A stretch of DNA of 64,000 nt, taken from contig JAPPED010000026.1 of NCBI GenBank assembly GCA_028824295.1, positions 1-64,000 on the forward strand, read 5' to 3'. Below the pieces are notes generated by a model. That model did not search any database, was not told the DNA's origin, and worked only from the letters and a program-made list of their open reading frames with translations. Positions 25,988-35,377 of this stretch are shown one piece after another (position 1 is the first letter of the stretch; each line of letters opens with the position of its first letter). The translations under genes and the position numbers were made by a program. This stretch comes from Rhodospirillales bacterium (lineage in GTDB: Bacteria; Pseudomonadota; Alphaproteobacteria; TMED109).

Positions 25988-27009
25988 CCCTTTGGCATCC
26001 CGCTGACCCAGCTTTCCGGCAGGTCGCGCCCGAAACAGCGCTGGAAGTACTCCGCTACCACCGAACGTTCGACTTCGTCGCACTTGTTCAGGAACGTCAG
26101 GCGGAACGCAAGCGCGTTAGCCTCCTCCCGGCCGCCGCCGCCGGCCTCAAAGATGAGCGCGTTCTCGGCCCACGTGATCACGGTCCGCGGTGACATGACC
26201 GTCGAGATGTCACCGGCCGCCAGTCCCCGGCGCGTCAGATTGGCCACGGCGACCATCGCCTTCACGGTCTCCGAGTGCCCCGGTTCCGCGAAGGCCGGCA
26301 CCTTGGCGTGGACGATCTCCACTTCTGCGTCCTCCGCCAGATAGTTCAGCGTCGCCACCACGTTCCAGCGGTCCATCTGTCCCTGATTGATCTGCTGGGT
26401 TCCGTGGTAGAGGCCGCTGGCATCACCAAGGCCGATGGTGTTGGCCGTCGCAAACAGGCGGAACCCGGGATGCGGGCGCAGGACACGGTTCTGGTCGAGG
26501 AGCGTGAGTCGGCCGTCGACTTCCAGCACCCGCTGGATCACGAACATGACGTCGGGTCGACCGGCGTCGTACTCATCGAACACCAGCGCCGTCGGGGATT
26601 GCAGCGCCCATGGCAGCATGCCTTCCCGGAACTCGGTGATCTGGTGGCCGTCACGGACCACGATGGCGTCCCGGCCGACGAGATCGATCCTGCTGATGTG
26701 GCTGTCGAGGTTGATCCGGACGCAGCGCCAGTTCAGGCGGGCGGCCACTTGCTCGATATGCGTTGACTTGCCCGTGCCGTGATAGCCCTGGATCAATACC
26801 CGGCGGTTGTCGCGAAATCCCGCAAGGATGGCGAGGGTCGTCTCGGGATCGAATCGGTACGAATCGTCGATCTCCGGAACATGCTCATCCGGCTGCGAGT
26901 ACGCGGGGACCTCGAGGTCGGTATCGATTCCGAAGACGTCTCGAACCGAGACGACGGAATCGGGTACAGGGGTTCGAACGGCTTCGGGGCCAGCTGGAAT
27001 ATTCGACAT
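25984..27009 (-). CDS. cobS: Cobaltochelatase subunit CobS (AAA+ ATPase)
   Basis: 341 residues. Walker A is [10 protein letters not shown] and Walker B is [10 protein letters not shown]; the sensor region has [13 protein letters not shown]. The N-terminal [17 protein letters not shown] is typical of CobS. It is the ATPase ring subunit of the CobNST cobalt chelatase. The gene is translationally coupled to cobT by a 4-bp ATGA overlap and follows the J-domain gene by 36 bp. The arrangement bolA, J-domain gene, cobS, cobT is common in alphaproteobacteria. Confidence 0.95.
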   Translation of the reverse strand: MSNIPAGPEAVRTPVPDSVVSVRDVFGIDTDLEVPAYSQPDEHVPEIDDSYRFDPETTLAILAGFRDNRRVLIQGYHGTGKSTHIEQVAARLNWRCVRINLDSHISRIDLVGRDAIVVRDGHQITEFREGMLPWALQSPTALVFDEYDAGRPDVMFVIQRVLEVDGRLTLLDQNRVLRPHPGFRLFATANTIGLGDASGLYHGTQQINQGQMDRWNVVATLNYLAEDAEVEIVHAKVPAFAEPGHSETVKAMVAVANLTRRGLAAGDISTVMSPRTVITWAENALIFEAGGGGREEANALAFRLTFLNKCDEVERSVVAEYFQRCFGRDLPESWVSGMPKG

Positions 27010-27045
27010 GTGTGCGTGTTCGACTTTGCGGAAAGCGCGGCCCGC

Positions 27046-27636
27046 TCAGGCCTTGCCGTGGTAACGGGTAAGAACGGCATACGCCGCGTTAATTCCGACC
27101 AGCCGGTCCGACGCTCTTGTGTCGCCGCCGTTGGCGTCCGGATGGTGCGACTTCACGAGCGACTTATAGCGCGTCTTGATGGTCTCCAGCGACGCTTCCT
27201 CGCCGAGACCGAGCACGCGGAGGGCGCGCATCACGTGCGCGTCCGGCCGCGCGCGGCGCGAGGCGCGTTGACCCTCGCGTGGCCGGCCGCTCTCGCGAAA
27301 CAGACCGAACCAGTCCGTCAACCGCGGCTCAGACCTCCGCACATGCTCTCTGAGCGGCCAGGTCGGACGCTGCCAGCCGATGTCGTCTCGAACCTCTCGG
27401 CCGATCTCCACCTCATCACAGCCTTCGAAATAGTTCCAGCGTCGGTTGTACTCCCGGACATGGGCCAGACAAAACCAGCGCCAGTTGCGAAGAGCCCGAC
27501 GCGACCGCGGCGCCGGGTACTGTCCGAGGTCGGTGCATCCGGGATGTTCGCACACGCGCGGAGGCACGCGGGCATCGTCGCCCAGGCATTCTGGTGCTCC
27601 GCGAGGAGGATTGCGGCGAGAGCGACGAGCAGTCAT
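27046..27636 (-). CDS. J-domain (DnaJ-like) protein
   Basis: 196 residues from the ATG at 27636. The C-terminal 65 residues form a J domain: ALRVLGLGEEASLETIKTRY, then KSLVKSHHPDANGGD with the essential HPD, then INAAYAVL. The N-terminal part has a Cys/His pattern (CEHPGCTDLGQYPAP, FCLAHVREYN) that could bind a metal. It probably recruits DnaK to a specific client; its place directly before cobS-cobT suggests the cobaltochelatase complex, but that is only context. It is divergent from bolA, 140 bp away. Confidence 0.85.
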   Translation of the reverse strand: MTARRSRRNPPRGAPECLGDDARVPPRVCEHPGCTDLGQYPAPRSRRALRNWRWFCLAHVREYNRRWNYFEGCDEVEIGREVRDDIGWQRPTWPLREHVRRSEPRLTDWFGLFRESGRPREGQRASRRARPDAHVMRALRVLGLGEEASLETIKTRYKSLVKSHHPDANGGDTRASDRLVGINAAYAVLTRYHGKA

Positions 27637-27776
27637 GGCCGCATCATGGTGGCACAAATCGATTCAGGCAAAGGGTCGCCGCCGAAGCGGGCGGTGCCGG
27701 CATCGGAGCGCTTGCGGTGATCAAATCCATGCGTCAGGGTGTCGGCTCGGCCATCAGCTGAAGAGGAGCGCGCAGG

Positions 27777-28067
27777 GTGACCCGAGCGGAACGAATGCTG
27801 GCAGCGCTGCAGGCCCGTCTTGGCTCGGCAAGTATCGAGATCGAAGACGAATCCCGCTTGCATGCCGGACACGCCGGCGCCCCGCACGGCGGGGAGAGCC
27901 ACTACCGGGTAAAGATCGAGAGTACCGCGTTTCGCGGCCTGAGCCGGATCGAGCGGCACCAGCTGGTGCACGAGATCCTCAAGGAGGAGCTGGCTGGAGG
28001 CGTACATGCGCTGGCTCTCGAGCTGTCAGTGCCCGCACCGGATCCCGGCGCCGAGACGAACCCCTAG
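27777..28067 (+). CDS. bolA: BolA family protein
   Basis: 96 residues from a GTG with AGAGGAG eight bases upstream. It has the BolA pattern: IEDESRLHAGHAG with the conserved acidic loop, ESHYRVKIES, FRGLSRIERHQLVHEIL and GVHALAL. BolA proteins bind glutaredoxin-coordinated iron-sulfur clusters and affect stress-linked gene expression. The last 4 bp overlap the end of the convergent DUF2889 gene. It is divergent from the J-domain/cobST operon, a conserved alphaproteobacterial neighbourhood. Confidence 0.92.
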   Translation: MTRAERMLAALQARLGSASIEIEDESRLHAGHAGAPHGGESHYRVKIESTAFRGLSRIERHQLVHEILKEELAGGVHALALELSVPAPDPGAETNP

Positions 28068-28657
28068 GACCGGCTTTCCGCCGCGCCGCTCTCGGTCGCT
28101 GCGGGGCGGTAGTGCGCGGGGTAGAGGTCGCGCACTACCGGACTGCTTTCCGCGTAGGCGTGGCACGTGTTCAGGAGCATGGGCCGGTCGCCCGCCTGCA
28201 GATCTTCCACCGGCTGTCCCCTGTCGCGGATCCGCGCCGGATAAATCGTCTGGAAGGCAGCCGTGGCAAGCGGAAACAGCATCTCCACCAGATGGGTGCA
28301 GCCCGCAGTGCCACCCAGCCGCTCGCGCACCGCCCGTCGCCAACCCCGAGCGATCGGGATCCCTTTTAGTCGCTGCAGATTGGGAATGACCGCCGGGCAC
28401 ATCGGGTACGGCGATTTCTCCACCGCCACGTGCACCTCTTGAACGATGAAGTCGTCGTCGACGGTCAATCGGATCCACATGTCGTGAATGGGGTCGCCGG
28501 CCGCGACGTCTCCGCGCCAACGGGTCGTGAAGCCATAGTCCTTGGTGTCACAAAGGTGCCCCTCGATGTCCCAAAGACCGTCCTCGCGTCGGTAGCCGCG
28601 GCAAATCAGCTGGCGGCAGTGCAGGGAGGTGCGGGCTTCGGGTTCAGGCAAGGGCAT
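28064..28657 (-). CDS. DUF2889 domain-containing protein
   Basis: 197 residues matching the DUF2889 pattern: RQLICRGYRREDGLWDIEGH, followed by DTKDYGF, PIHDMWIRLTVD, EVHVAVEKSPYPMCP, and later GGTAGCTHLVEML with conserved Cys and His, ending LLNTCHAY. The function of the family is unknown; members are often found near catabolic or B12-related genes. The conserved Cys/His residues may bind a metal. It converges on bolA with a 4-bp overlap. Confidence 0.85.
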   Translation of the reverse strand: MPLPEPEARTSLHCRQLICRGYRREDGLWDIEGHLCDTKDYGFTTRWRGDVAAGDPIHDMWIRLTVDDDFIVQEVHVAVEKSPYPMCPAVIPNLQRLKGIPIARGWRRAVRERLGGTAGCTHLVEMLFPLATAAFQTIYPARIRDRGQPVEDLQAGDRPMLLNTCHAYAESSPVVRDLYPAHYRPAATESGAAESRS

Positions 28658-28711
28658 TGCGGCGTTCTCCGATGACGAAACAAGTTCTTGGGTGGCCCGC
28701 CTGGCGGCGGG

Positions 28712-29614
28712 TCAGGGTAGCAACAAGTACGTGAGCATGATGGGCACCAGGACCAGCGACGCAATGGTGGTGATGACCACGACGCTGGCGACCTCCTCGG
28801 GGCTGCGCCGGTAATGCTGGGCGAAAAGGGCCGCGAATACCGGTGTCGGCAGGACCCCCTGGATCAGCACGACCCCCCGGGCGACACCCTCGAGGCCAAG
28901 GCCAGCGGTAATCGCGAACGCCAGCCCCAAGCCAATGGCATATTTCATGGCGACGGCGCGCACGATGCGACCGAACCAAACGACCTGGATGTTGGCGATC
29001 GTCGCGCCCAGCGTGAACAGCATCAGCGGGATGGCGATGCCGCCCAGGAGCGACGTGGTGGCAAACACCCATTCGGGCACTGCGGCATCGGTCAGCAGCA
29101 CGGCCAGCCCGGCCGCCACGGCGTACGGAAACGGGGTGCGCAACAGCGCGATGGGATTGGCGTTCCCGGACCAGATCAGGACGCCGAGCGTGAAGTGCAG
29201 CGTCGCGGTGACTGTGAAGAAGACGATCCCAAGCTCGAGACCCGCGGCGGCAAACGCGAAGAGACAGATGGAAATCCCGAGATTGCCGCTGTTCGGGAAC
29301 ATCATCGGCGCGAGAAACGTCCGCCGCGACAGGCCCGCGAGCGGCAGCGCAACCAGACCGATGATCATCGCGCCGAGGATCATGAAGATGGCTGCCAGCG
29401 CCACATCGATCGCCAGCGCGGCCGGCGACCCGAGTGTCGCCAGCGTCGTGAAGATCAGGCACGGTGCCCCGACCCGGCTGACAAGATCCGTGACTTGCCG
29501 CGTATCGAAATGGAACCCGCCCTTGACCCACAGGTATCCGAGCCCCGAAATCGCGAATACCGGTGCGAGGATGGGTAGGAGCGCCAGAACGATGGTGCCC
29601 AGGGAACCGATCAC
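28712..29614 (-). CDS. AEC (auxin efflux carrier / malonate) family transporter
   Basis: About 300 residues with ten hydrophobic helices. The family pattern is visible: LALLPILAPVFAISGLGYLW at the start, the conserved FPNSGNLGISI, a mid loop, and the second-half LGGIAIPLMLFTLGA. These carriers move malate, malonate or similar dicarboxylates. The frame is open to an ATG at 29716, but those 34 extra residues are not membrane-like, so the GTG at 29614 is preferred; this start is uncertain. The substrate is not known. Confidence 0.85.
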   Translation of the reverse strand: MIGSLGTIVLALLPILAPVFAISGLGYLWVKGGFHFDTRQVTDLVSRVGAPCLIFTTLATLGSPAALAIDVALAAIFMILGAMIIGLVALPLAGLSRRTFLAPMMFPNSGNLGISICLFAFAAAGLELGIVFFTVTATLHFTLGVLIWSGNANPIALLRTPFPYAVAAGLAVLLTDAAVPEWVFATTSLLGGIAIPLMLFTLGATIANIQVVWFGRIVRAVAMKYAIGLGLAFAITAGLGLEGVARGVVLIQGVLPTPVFAALFAQHYRRSPEEVASVVVITTIASLVLVPIMLTYLLLP

Positions 29615-30007
29615 AGCAAATCCAGTCCAGTAGCCGCCGCCGGTCGGAATCCCGGAACTCCGGGAAACATGCAGAAGAGACCCGGTGATGACCCCAAGCC
29701 GTCGAGCCCGACCCATGCACCCTAGCGCCGGACGTCAGCAGTACTGCCGCGTCGACATGCAGGCAAGGGACGCAGCAACCCCGGACGCGGCGGCCAGACC
29801 TCGCCCGTTCCCCGACCGGCGGAACGCTATGCGGCCATGGCTGCAGAGGGGCGGCGACCACCCGACGCGCTCCCGTTCCCTCTCGACTGTCAAGGTCGGA
29901 AACGCGTGCCGGCGCGCGGACGGGCTGTCGCCAAGGGTTTCCCGCAGGGGCAGGGCGCGGCCGGTGTAGAGCAAAGCCGGTGTCGCGGCTAGCCGAAGCG
30001 GCTGGCC
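29615..30007. other. Intergenic region between the AEC transporter and the CorC-like gene
   Basis: 393 bp on the chosen start (291 bp if the longer AEC start is used). No gene, RNA or terminator recognised. It should contain the AEC promoter on the minus strand. Confidence 0.4.
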
Positions 30008-31261
30008 CTATTGCAATTCCGCATTCGGGCGGAGGCGCAGCCGGACGAGCCGCGCCCCGTCCTTTCGCAGGACCTGCACTGCGAAGCCGGGCACCTGCAC
30101 CTCGGCTCCCTCTTCCGGAAGTTCCTCGGCCTCATCGATCACGAGACCAGCAATCGTCGGTGCTCCGTCCGTGGGTAGCTGCCAGTCGTAGCGCCGGTTC
30201 AGGTCGCGCACCGACGTGTCGCCCGGCACGATCACACTCTGGTCCGTCTCCGGCTGCGGGAGCGTCCGTACCGGATCGAATTCATCCGGAATGTCGCCGA
30301 CGATGTCCTCGAGTATGTCTTTCAGGGTTACCAGGCCTTCCAATGCTCCGTATTCGTCGACCACGAGGGCCATGGGGGTCTGCCGGGCACGAAATGAGTC
30401 CAGCTGGTGAGCCAGCGTGGTGACGTCCGGCACGTACCATGGTTCATCCAGCACTTCGCGGATCTCGATGGATGTCGCCCCTCCCATCTCCTGAATCCGC
30501 ATGAAGAGTTTGCGTGCGTGCAGGATGCCGATGATGTTCTCCCGTTCATCCTCCCAGACCGGGTACCGGGTGTACGGGTTCCTGAGGACCTCGGACGCGA
30601 GGACATCGGTCGGCTGAGAAGCGTCCAGCGTCAGCATCCGGACCCGCGGCACCATCACGCTTCGCACCGTCACGTGGTCGAGATCGAGCACGCTCCGCAG
30701 CATGTTGCGGTCGCGACGACGAACCCCCGCCGTTGCCGCGAGTTCAATCGCGCCGCGGAGTTCCTCCCGTGCCGTCCGGCCGGCCGATGCGGCACGACCC
30801 AGCCGACCGCCGAGCCGGAACACCGCCCCGACGACCATCGTCAACGGCGTCAGCAGCGTTACCAGCGGCGCCACCGGAATCGCCACCCAAGGGGCGATAC
30901 GGTCGGCGTGGCGGATCGCGACAGTCTTCGGGAGGATTTCCGCGAATACCAAGACCAGCAACGTCATCACGACGGTCGCATACAGCACGCCGGCTCCGCC
31001 AAACCGCTCGATCAGGGCCCGGGTGGCCAAGGCAGACGCCAGAATGTTGACCAGGTTGTTGCCGAGCAGGATTGCGCTGATCATCTGTTCGCGGCGGTCG
31101 AGCAGGCGCTGCACCCTGAGCGCCCGTCGGTCACCGCGCGCGGCGTGGAGGTGTATCCAGGGACGCGATGCCGCCGTCAGGGCGGTTTCGGACCCAGAAA
31201 AGAACGCGGAAAGCAGCAGCAGGCCACCGATGGCGGCAAGGTCTATCGGAAGCGGGTTCAA
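30008..31261 (-). CDS. HlyC/CorC family protein (CNNM transmembrane plus CBS domains)
   Basis: 417 residues beginning at a TTG at 31261 with AGGA seven bases upstream. The N-terminal CNNM/DUF21 membrane domain opens with LLLLSAFFSGSETALTAAS and has VFAEILPKTVAIRHADRIA. Two CBS domains follow (about 195-320: RSVMVPRVRMLTLDA, NIIGILHARKL, PMALVVDEYGALEGLVTLKD, LEDIVGDIPDE), then a CorC_HlyC C-terminal domain (APTIAGLVIDEAEELPEEG). The family is linked to magnesium/cobalt efflux and ion homeostasis. It follows aroB by 34 bp on the same strand, the usual alphaproteobacterial aroK-aroB-CorC order. Confidence 0.92.
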   Translation of the reverse strand: MNPLPIDLAAIGGLLLLSAFFSGSETALTAASRPWIHLHAARGDRRALRVQRLLDRREQMISAILLGNNLVNILASALATRALIERFGGAGVLYATVVMTLLVLVFAEILPKTVAIRHADRIAPWVAIPVAPLVTLLTPLTMVVGAVFRLGGRLGRAASAGRTAREELRGAIELAATAGVRRRDRNMLRSVLDLDHVTVRSVMVPRVRMLTLDASQPTDVLASEVLRNPYTRYPVWEDERENIIGILHARKLFMRIQEMGGATSIEIREVLDEPWYVPDVTTLAHQLDSFRARQTPMALVVDEYGALEGLVTLKDILEDIVGDIPDEFDPVRTLPQPETDQSVIVPGDTSVRDLNRRYDWQLPTDGAPTIAGLVIDEAEELPEEGAEVQVPGFAVQVLRKDGARLVRLRLRPNAELQ

Positions 31262-31295
31262 GCGTCAGTCCTGAAGGTGAAAGCGGCGGTGCCGG

Positions 31296-32417
31296 TCAAT
31301 TCTCTGCCTCCGCATGCAGAAAGGCGGCAATGTCGTCACGGCTGCAATCCGGCGCCACAAATGCGTCACCGATCGCCCTAGCCAGGACCAGCGGCATCTT
31401 GTCATCGCTTCGGATCTTCTTATCCGACTGCATCTGCCGGACCGCCGTGTCGGCCGACCAAGGCCGGCCCAGCGCTTGCCGCGGAGACGTGGGCAATCCC
31501 ACCTCTGCCAGGTGCCGCGCAATCCGGTCCGCCGTTCCCGCGGCGGCGTGTCCGCGCCGCTCCGAATACCGGAAGGCAAGGACGCAGCCAACCGCCACCG
31601 CCTCGCCGTGGCGCAGGGTGCCATCCATCCCGGCTTCAGCCTCGAGCGCGTGCCCGAACGTGTGGCCCAGGTTGAGCAGGGCACGTCCGCTGTGCTCACG
31701 CTCGTCGTCCGCGACCACCTGCGCCTTGATCCGGCAGCAGCGCTCGACCGCGGTCGTGCGAAGGTCTTCGTCGCCGGCAAGCAGCGCCTGGCCGTGCCGT
31801 TCCAGCCAGCCAAACAGTTCGGCGTCGCCGAGCAGGCCGTACTTCACCACTTCCCCGTAGCCCGCGCGAAGCTCGCGGACGGGCAGCGTCCGCAGGGTCG
31901 CAATATCGGCGAGCACGAGGCGGGGCTGATGGAACACCCCCAGCAGGTTCTTCCCCGCCCGGGTGTTGATCGCCGTCTTGCCGCCCACCGAACTGTCCAC
32001 CTGGGCCAGAAGCGTGGTCGGAGCCTGCACCAACGCCACCCCGCGCAGCACGGTTCCCGCCGCGAACCCGGCCAGATCACCGACGCACCCGCCGCCCACC
32101 GCGTAGACGCTGCAGTCGCGCCGGATTTCAGCTGCCAGCATTCGCTCCACCAGGTGTTCGAACGAGGCATGCGTCTTTGCCGGTTCACCGGACGGAACCT
32201 CGAGAACAGCACGAACCGGCACGCCGGCGTCCCGGAGGGAGTCGACCACCACCGAGGCGTGGTGTTCGGCCACCTCCGGCTCGGTCACGATCAGGGCGGG
32301 CCCGAGGTCCAGTTCGCGGTGGAGCCGCCCAGCCGCGCCCAGCACGCCCGGTCCCACCGCGACCTGGTAAGCCCGATCACCCAGCGGGACGGAGACCTGA
32401 AGGTGCGGCGTGTTCAT
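31296..32417 (-). CDS. aroB: 3-dehydroquinate synthase
   Basis: 373 residues. NAD-binding GGGCVGDLAGFAA, PTTLLAQVDSSVGGKTAIN, KNLLGVFHQP, GYGEVVKYGLL, and the metal-ligand HTFGHALE are all present, with a final His in LRHGEAVAVG. It converts DAHP to 3-dehydroquinate, step two of the shikimate pathway. The ATG at 32417 overlaps the aroK stop (ATGA). An upstream extension to 32633 lies inside aroK and is rejected. Confidence 0.97.
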   Translation of the reverse strand: MNTPHLQVSVPLGDRAYQVAVGPGVLGAAGRLHRELDLGPALIVTEPEVAEHHASVVVDSLRDAGVPVRAVLEVPSGEPAKTHASFEHLVERMLAAEIRRDCSVYAVGGGCVGDLAGFAAGTVLRGVALVQAPTTLLAQVDSSVGGKTAINTRAGKNLLGVFHQPRLVLADIATLRTLPVRELRAGYGEVVKYGLLGDAELFGWLERHGQALLAGDEDLRTTAVERCCRIKAQVVADDEREHSGRALLNLGHTFGHALEAEAGMDGTLRHGEAVAVGCVLAFRYSERRGHAAAGTADRIARHLAEVGLPTSPRQALGRPWSADTAVRQMQSDKKIRSDDKMPLVLARAIGDAFVAPDCSRDDIAAFLHAEAEN

Positions 32418-32995
32418 GCGGTGACCGCGGCGATGGCCGCGAGTGTCCGGCGGACCGTCACTGCATGCGCAACGTCTTCCGAAACGACCACCACATCCGC
32501 CTTTCCGTAGACCGGGTATCGCTTTTCCATCAGTGCCGTCAGCGCATTGCGGGTGCTGTCGCCGGCCAGCAAGGGCCGGGTGGCCGGCCGACGGAGCCGC
32601 CCGACCAGGACGTCGAGCTCGGCGCGCAGCCATACCGAAAGCCCGGTCTGCTTGATATGGGCCCGGTTCGCCGGGCGCAGGAACGCGCCGCCGCCGGTGG
32701 CAATGACCGTTGGAGCACCTCCAAGCAGACGTTTGAGGACCGCTTCCTCCATTTGCCGAAAGGCGTCCTCGCCATCACGCGCAAAGATATCTGAGATCGT
32801 CTGCCCGGCCTCGGCCTCCACCACCGCGTCACTGTCGGCGAACGGCCGACCGAGTGTGTCGGCAAGTCGCCGACCAATGGCGGATTTTCCGGCCCCCATC
32901 AACCCCACGAGCACCAAGTGTCGACGACCGAGCACCTGCGATGCGGCACGGGCATCCGAATCATCGCCCAACGCGTGTGCGCTCCCAGTCTCCAC
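32414..32995 (-). CDS. aroK: Shikimate kinase
   Basis: 193 residues from a GTG at 32995 with GGGGAG nine bases upstream. Walker A is GLMGAGKSAIGRRLA; the shikimate-binding DSDAVVE, GGGAFLRP and RPLLAG follow, with the adenine-lid Arg in that last region. It phosphorylates shikimate at O3. The first 25 residues are a nonconserved extension. It overlaps aroB by 4 bp and is divergent from the small membrane protein gene at 33233. Confidence 0.94.
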   Translation of the reverse strand: METGSAHALGDDSDARAASQVLGRRHLVLVGLMGAGKSAIGRRLADTLGRPFADSDAVVEAEAGQTISDIFARDGEDAFRQMEEAVLKRLLGGAPTVIATGGGAFLRPANRAHIKQTGLSVWLRAELDVLVGRLRRPATRPLLAGDSTRNALTALMEKRYPVYGKADVVVVSEDVAHAVTVRRTLAAIAAVTA

Positions 32996-33232
32996 CGGTG
33001 ACGCTCCCCATAACGATCCGGCAGGCCTGCGTGCGTCCGCCCTGCTGTGTCGCAACAGACGGGCAGTTTACCATGCCGCGACGCGCAGCCGTCCCGGTAT
33101 CAATTCACTCGTCAAGTTCCGTTCGCGGGAGCAGGAGTCAACGGGGGTCTTTCGTCACCAGCGGATTGCCTCTGGCCCGCACCATCTGTTCTATATTGTT
33201 GCCTCAGAGCCAGGCTAGGACCAATTCGAGCA

Positions 33233-33415
33233 ATGTTTGCCCGTCAAGAACAGACTCGTTTGGAGGCGCGGCGCAGAACGCAGATTCTGACTGCGCTGTT
33301 CCTTCTGGCAATCGCCGCGGTTCTGGGTACCGGCGTGTATGTGCTCCTCTCCGTGGACATCACTCCTGAACCTGCACTCGTGGAAGAGCAAATCCCGAAT
33401 GATCGCTTCTTTTGA
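33233..33415 (+). CDS. Small single-pass membrane protein of unknown function
   Basis: 60 residues from the ATG at 33233: a very basic N-terminus (RQEQTRLEARRRTQ), one strong hydrophobic helix (ILTALFLLAIAAVLGTGVYVLL) and a short acidic outer tail. By the positive-inside rule the C-terminus would be periplasmic. The last 17 bp overlap the start of the exported protein gene at 33399, so the two are translationally linked. A TATATT at 33192-33197 could be its -10. I do not recognise the family. The frame, the charge pattern and the overlap argue for a real gene. Confidence 0.65.
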   Translation: MFARQEQTRLEARRRTQILTALFLLAIAAVLGTGVYVLLSVDITPEPALVEEQIPNDRFF

Positions 33416-35333
33416 GCGTATTTCCCGCTTCCTGATTCGTTCCGCCGCCTGTGCCGCCTGCCTCGCGCTCCTGCTGCCGGCCGTCGCGGCCGCACAGGCG
33501 ACGGACCCTGAATCCATGTTGCCTGCCGAGGGCCCGACGGAAGCGGCTGCAGACCAGACACCTGCCGCGACCGGCGAGTCGCCGATCCAGCTCGTACCCA
33601 ACACGACTCCGGACGCCGCCCTCATCGATGACGAGGCGGGTGACGGCGAGGACGAGGTGCCGCCCGCGTTCCAAGTTCCTCAGCTGAACGAAGGCGTCAT
33701 GGTCTCGGACCTGCCCACCGCCCGACCCGGCTGGTTCGGCGTGCTGACCGGGAGTGAAGGCGGCCTCGGGTGGACGATGTGGGAGGGCACCGACGCGGCA
33801 CTCGCGGCACGCCTGCTGGCCGCGGTTCCGGATGCGATCGATTCGCCCGCCATGCGCAGCCTCACCCGCCGCCTGCTCCTGAGTCGCGCCGCGGCGCCGG
33901 AGCGGCCACCGCAGCGCGAAATTGTCCAGCTGGGCCCCGACGGGCAGCCGATCAACACCGACACGGGAGAAGTACCGCACTTCCTTGAGGAACGGATCCG
34001 TCTCCTGGTGCGGCTGGCGGACGGAGAGGGCCTGGCCCTGCTGGCCCAAGCCGTGTCGTCGGACACGGTGGGTCCAGCCCTGGATGAGCGGGTGCTCGAA
34101 GGACGGATCCTGACCGGCGACGCCGAGCAAGCCTGCGCGGAAGTACGACAGCGACTGGCAAATCAGCCGTCCACCCGGCTCCGACTGGCGCTCGCCGTCT
34201 GCCAGATCCGAGGGGGTGCGCTGGACGCCGCGCACCTCACGCTTCAACTTCTGGAGGAAGTGCTCCCCTCCGACACCGTCGTGTCGGCGCTGGCCTATGC
34301 GGTACTGGACGACAGCCCACTGCCGGAAGGGGTGGAGGTCTCCGACGACGATTACTTGGCACTCGCGCTGCTCGCAAGCGGCGGCGAAGCCTTGGTCAGG
34401 TACCAGAATGCCGCGGGTCTGCCCGTGCTGCGGGCGATCGCCGAGACCGCTGCCGGCGACACCGTGCGCCGGATCTATGCCGCCGAGCAGGCGGCGCGCG
34501 TCGGAGCTCTTCGGGATGGCGCCCTGGCGGAAACGTACGCTGCCGTCGAGTTCACGCCCGAGCAGCTCCGTGGCGCCGGAACCCAGGCCGACGCGCTGCA
34601 TCCTGTGCTCGCCCGGGCCCTCCTGTTCCAGGCCGCTCTGAATGCCACGACCACGATTGACCGGGCCCGATTCCTCCGGCTGCTCTGGGACCGGGCCGAC
34701 CCAGATCCCGGCTTCACGGTGATGGCTCAGGTGACCGGGGCGGTCGCCGCTACCGTGAAGCCCCGGCAAGATCTCGCCTGGTTCTCGGTGGCGGCCGCCC
34801 GGGCGCTCCTTGCCGGCGACCGCTACGCGGAAGCCGAGGAGTGGGTCCGGATGCTGACGAGTTCCGCGGACCTCGACTTCATGACGTCGGGCCAGCTTTA
34901 CTCCCTGTTCCCGGCCCTGGCCCTGGTGGGCAGGCCGATACCAGAGCCGTTCGAGGTGTTCCCGCGCGAGGACGTCCGGGCCACGCTCCCGGTAACCGGA
35001 TCGCCGGATGACCATGCCAATCAGCTGAGCCGGCTGCTGGTCGTGCTGGAAGCCATGGATGTGCCGGTTCCGCGAGGGTCCTGGGTGACTCTGCTCGGCG
35101 ACGCTTCGGTGCGAACCACCGCCACGATCCCGAGCGCACCAGCCCGTTACCAGCTGCGAGATGCGGTGGCGAATTCGCGGACGGCGGAGACCGTGCTGTT
35201 CGTATTGTCGATCCTCGGCTCCGGCGGTCCGGCCGCGGCCGATCCGCTGACCCTGAACGCCGCCATCCGCAGCCTGCGAGCGATCGGCCTCACCGACGAT
35301 GCGCGGGCGATCGCGCTGGAGGCCGTCATCTGA
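33399..35333 (+). CDS. Exported alpha-helical-repeat protein of unknown function
   Basis: 644 residues. A signal peptide is visible (FLIRSAACAACLALLLPAVAAAQA, cleavage near residue 29). A low-complexity acidic/Pro-Thr linker follows to about residue 85 (DDEAGDGEDEVPP). The remainder is a long run of Ala/Leu-rich helices in pairs, resembling TPR- or HEAT-like solenoids (for example RLRLALAVCQIRGGALDAAH, and FLRLLWDRADPDPG), without a strict repeat consensus. No catalytic motif was seen. A periplasmic scaffold or assembly role is a guess. It follows the 60-residue membrane protein with a 17-bp overlap and precedes xerD. Confidence 0.75.
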   Translation: MIASFERISRFLIRSAACAACLALLLPAVAAAQATDPESMLPAEGPTEAAADQTPAATGESPIQLVPNTTPDAALIDDEAGDGEDEVPPAFQVPQLNEGVMVSDLPTARPGWFGVLTGSEGGLGWTMWEGTDAALAARLLAAVPDAIDSPAMRSLTRRLLLSRAAAPERPPQREIVQLGPDGQPINTDTGEVPHFLEERIRLLVRLADGEGLALLAQAVSSDTVGPALDERVLEGRILTGDAEQACAEVRQRLANQPSTRLRLALAVCQIRGGALDAAHLTLQLLEEVLPSDTVVSALAYAVLDDSPLPEGVEVSDDDYLALALLASGGEALVRYQNAAGLPVLRAIAETAAGDTVRRIYAAEQAARVGALRDGALAETYAAVEFTPEQLRGAGTQADALHPVLARALLFQAALNATTTIDRARFLRLLWDRADPDPGFTVMAQVTGAVAATVKPRQDLAWFSVAAARALLAGDRYAEAEEWVRMLTSSADLDFMTSGQLYSLFPALALVGRPIPEPFEVFPREDVRATLPVTGSPDDHANQLSRLLVVLEAMDVPVPRGSWVTLLGDASVRTTATIPSAPARYQLRDAVANSRTAETVLFVLSILGSGGPAAADPLTLNAAIRSLRAIGLTDDARAIALEAVI

Positions 35334-35377
35334 CCACCCTCTCGCGGGCACCGGACCGAATTGCGCTCTTTGTCGAC

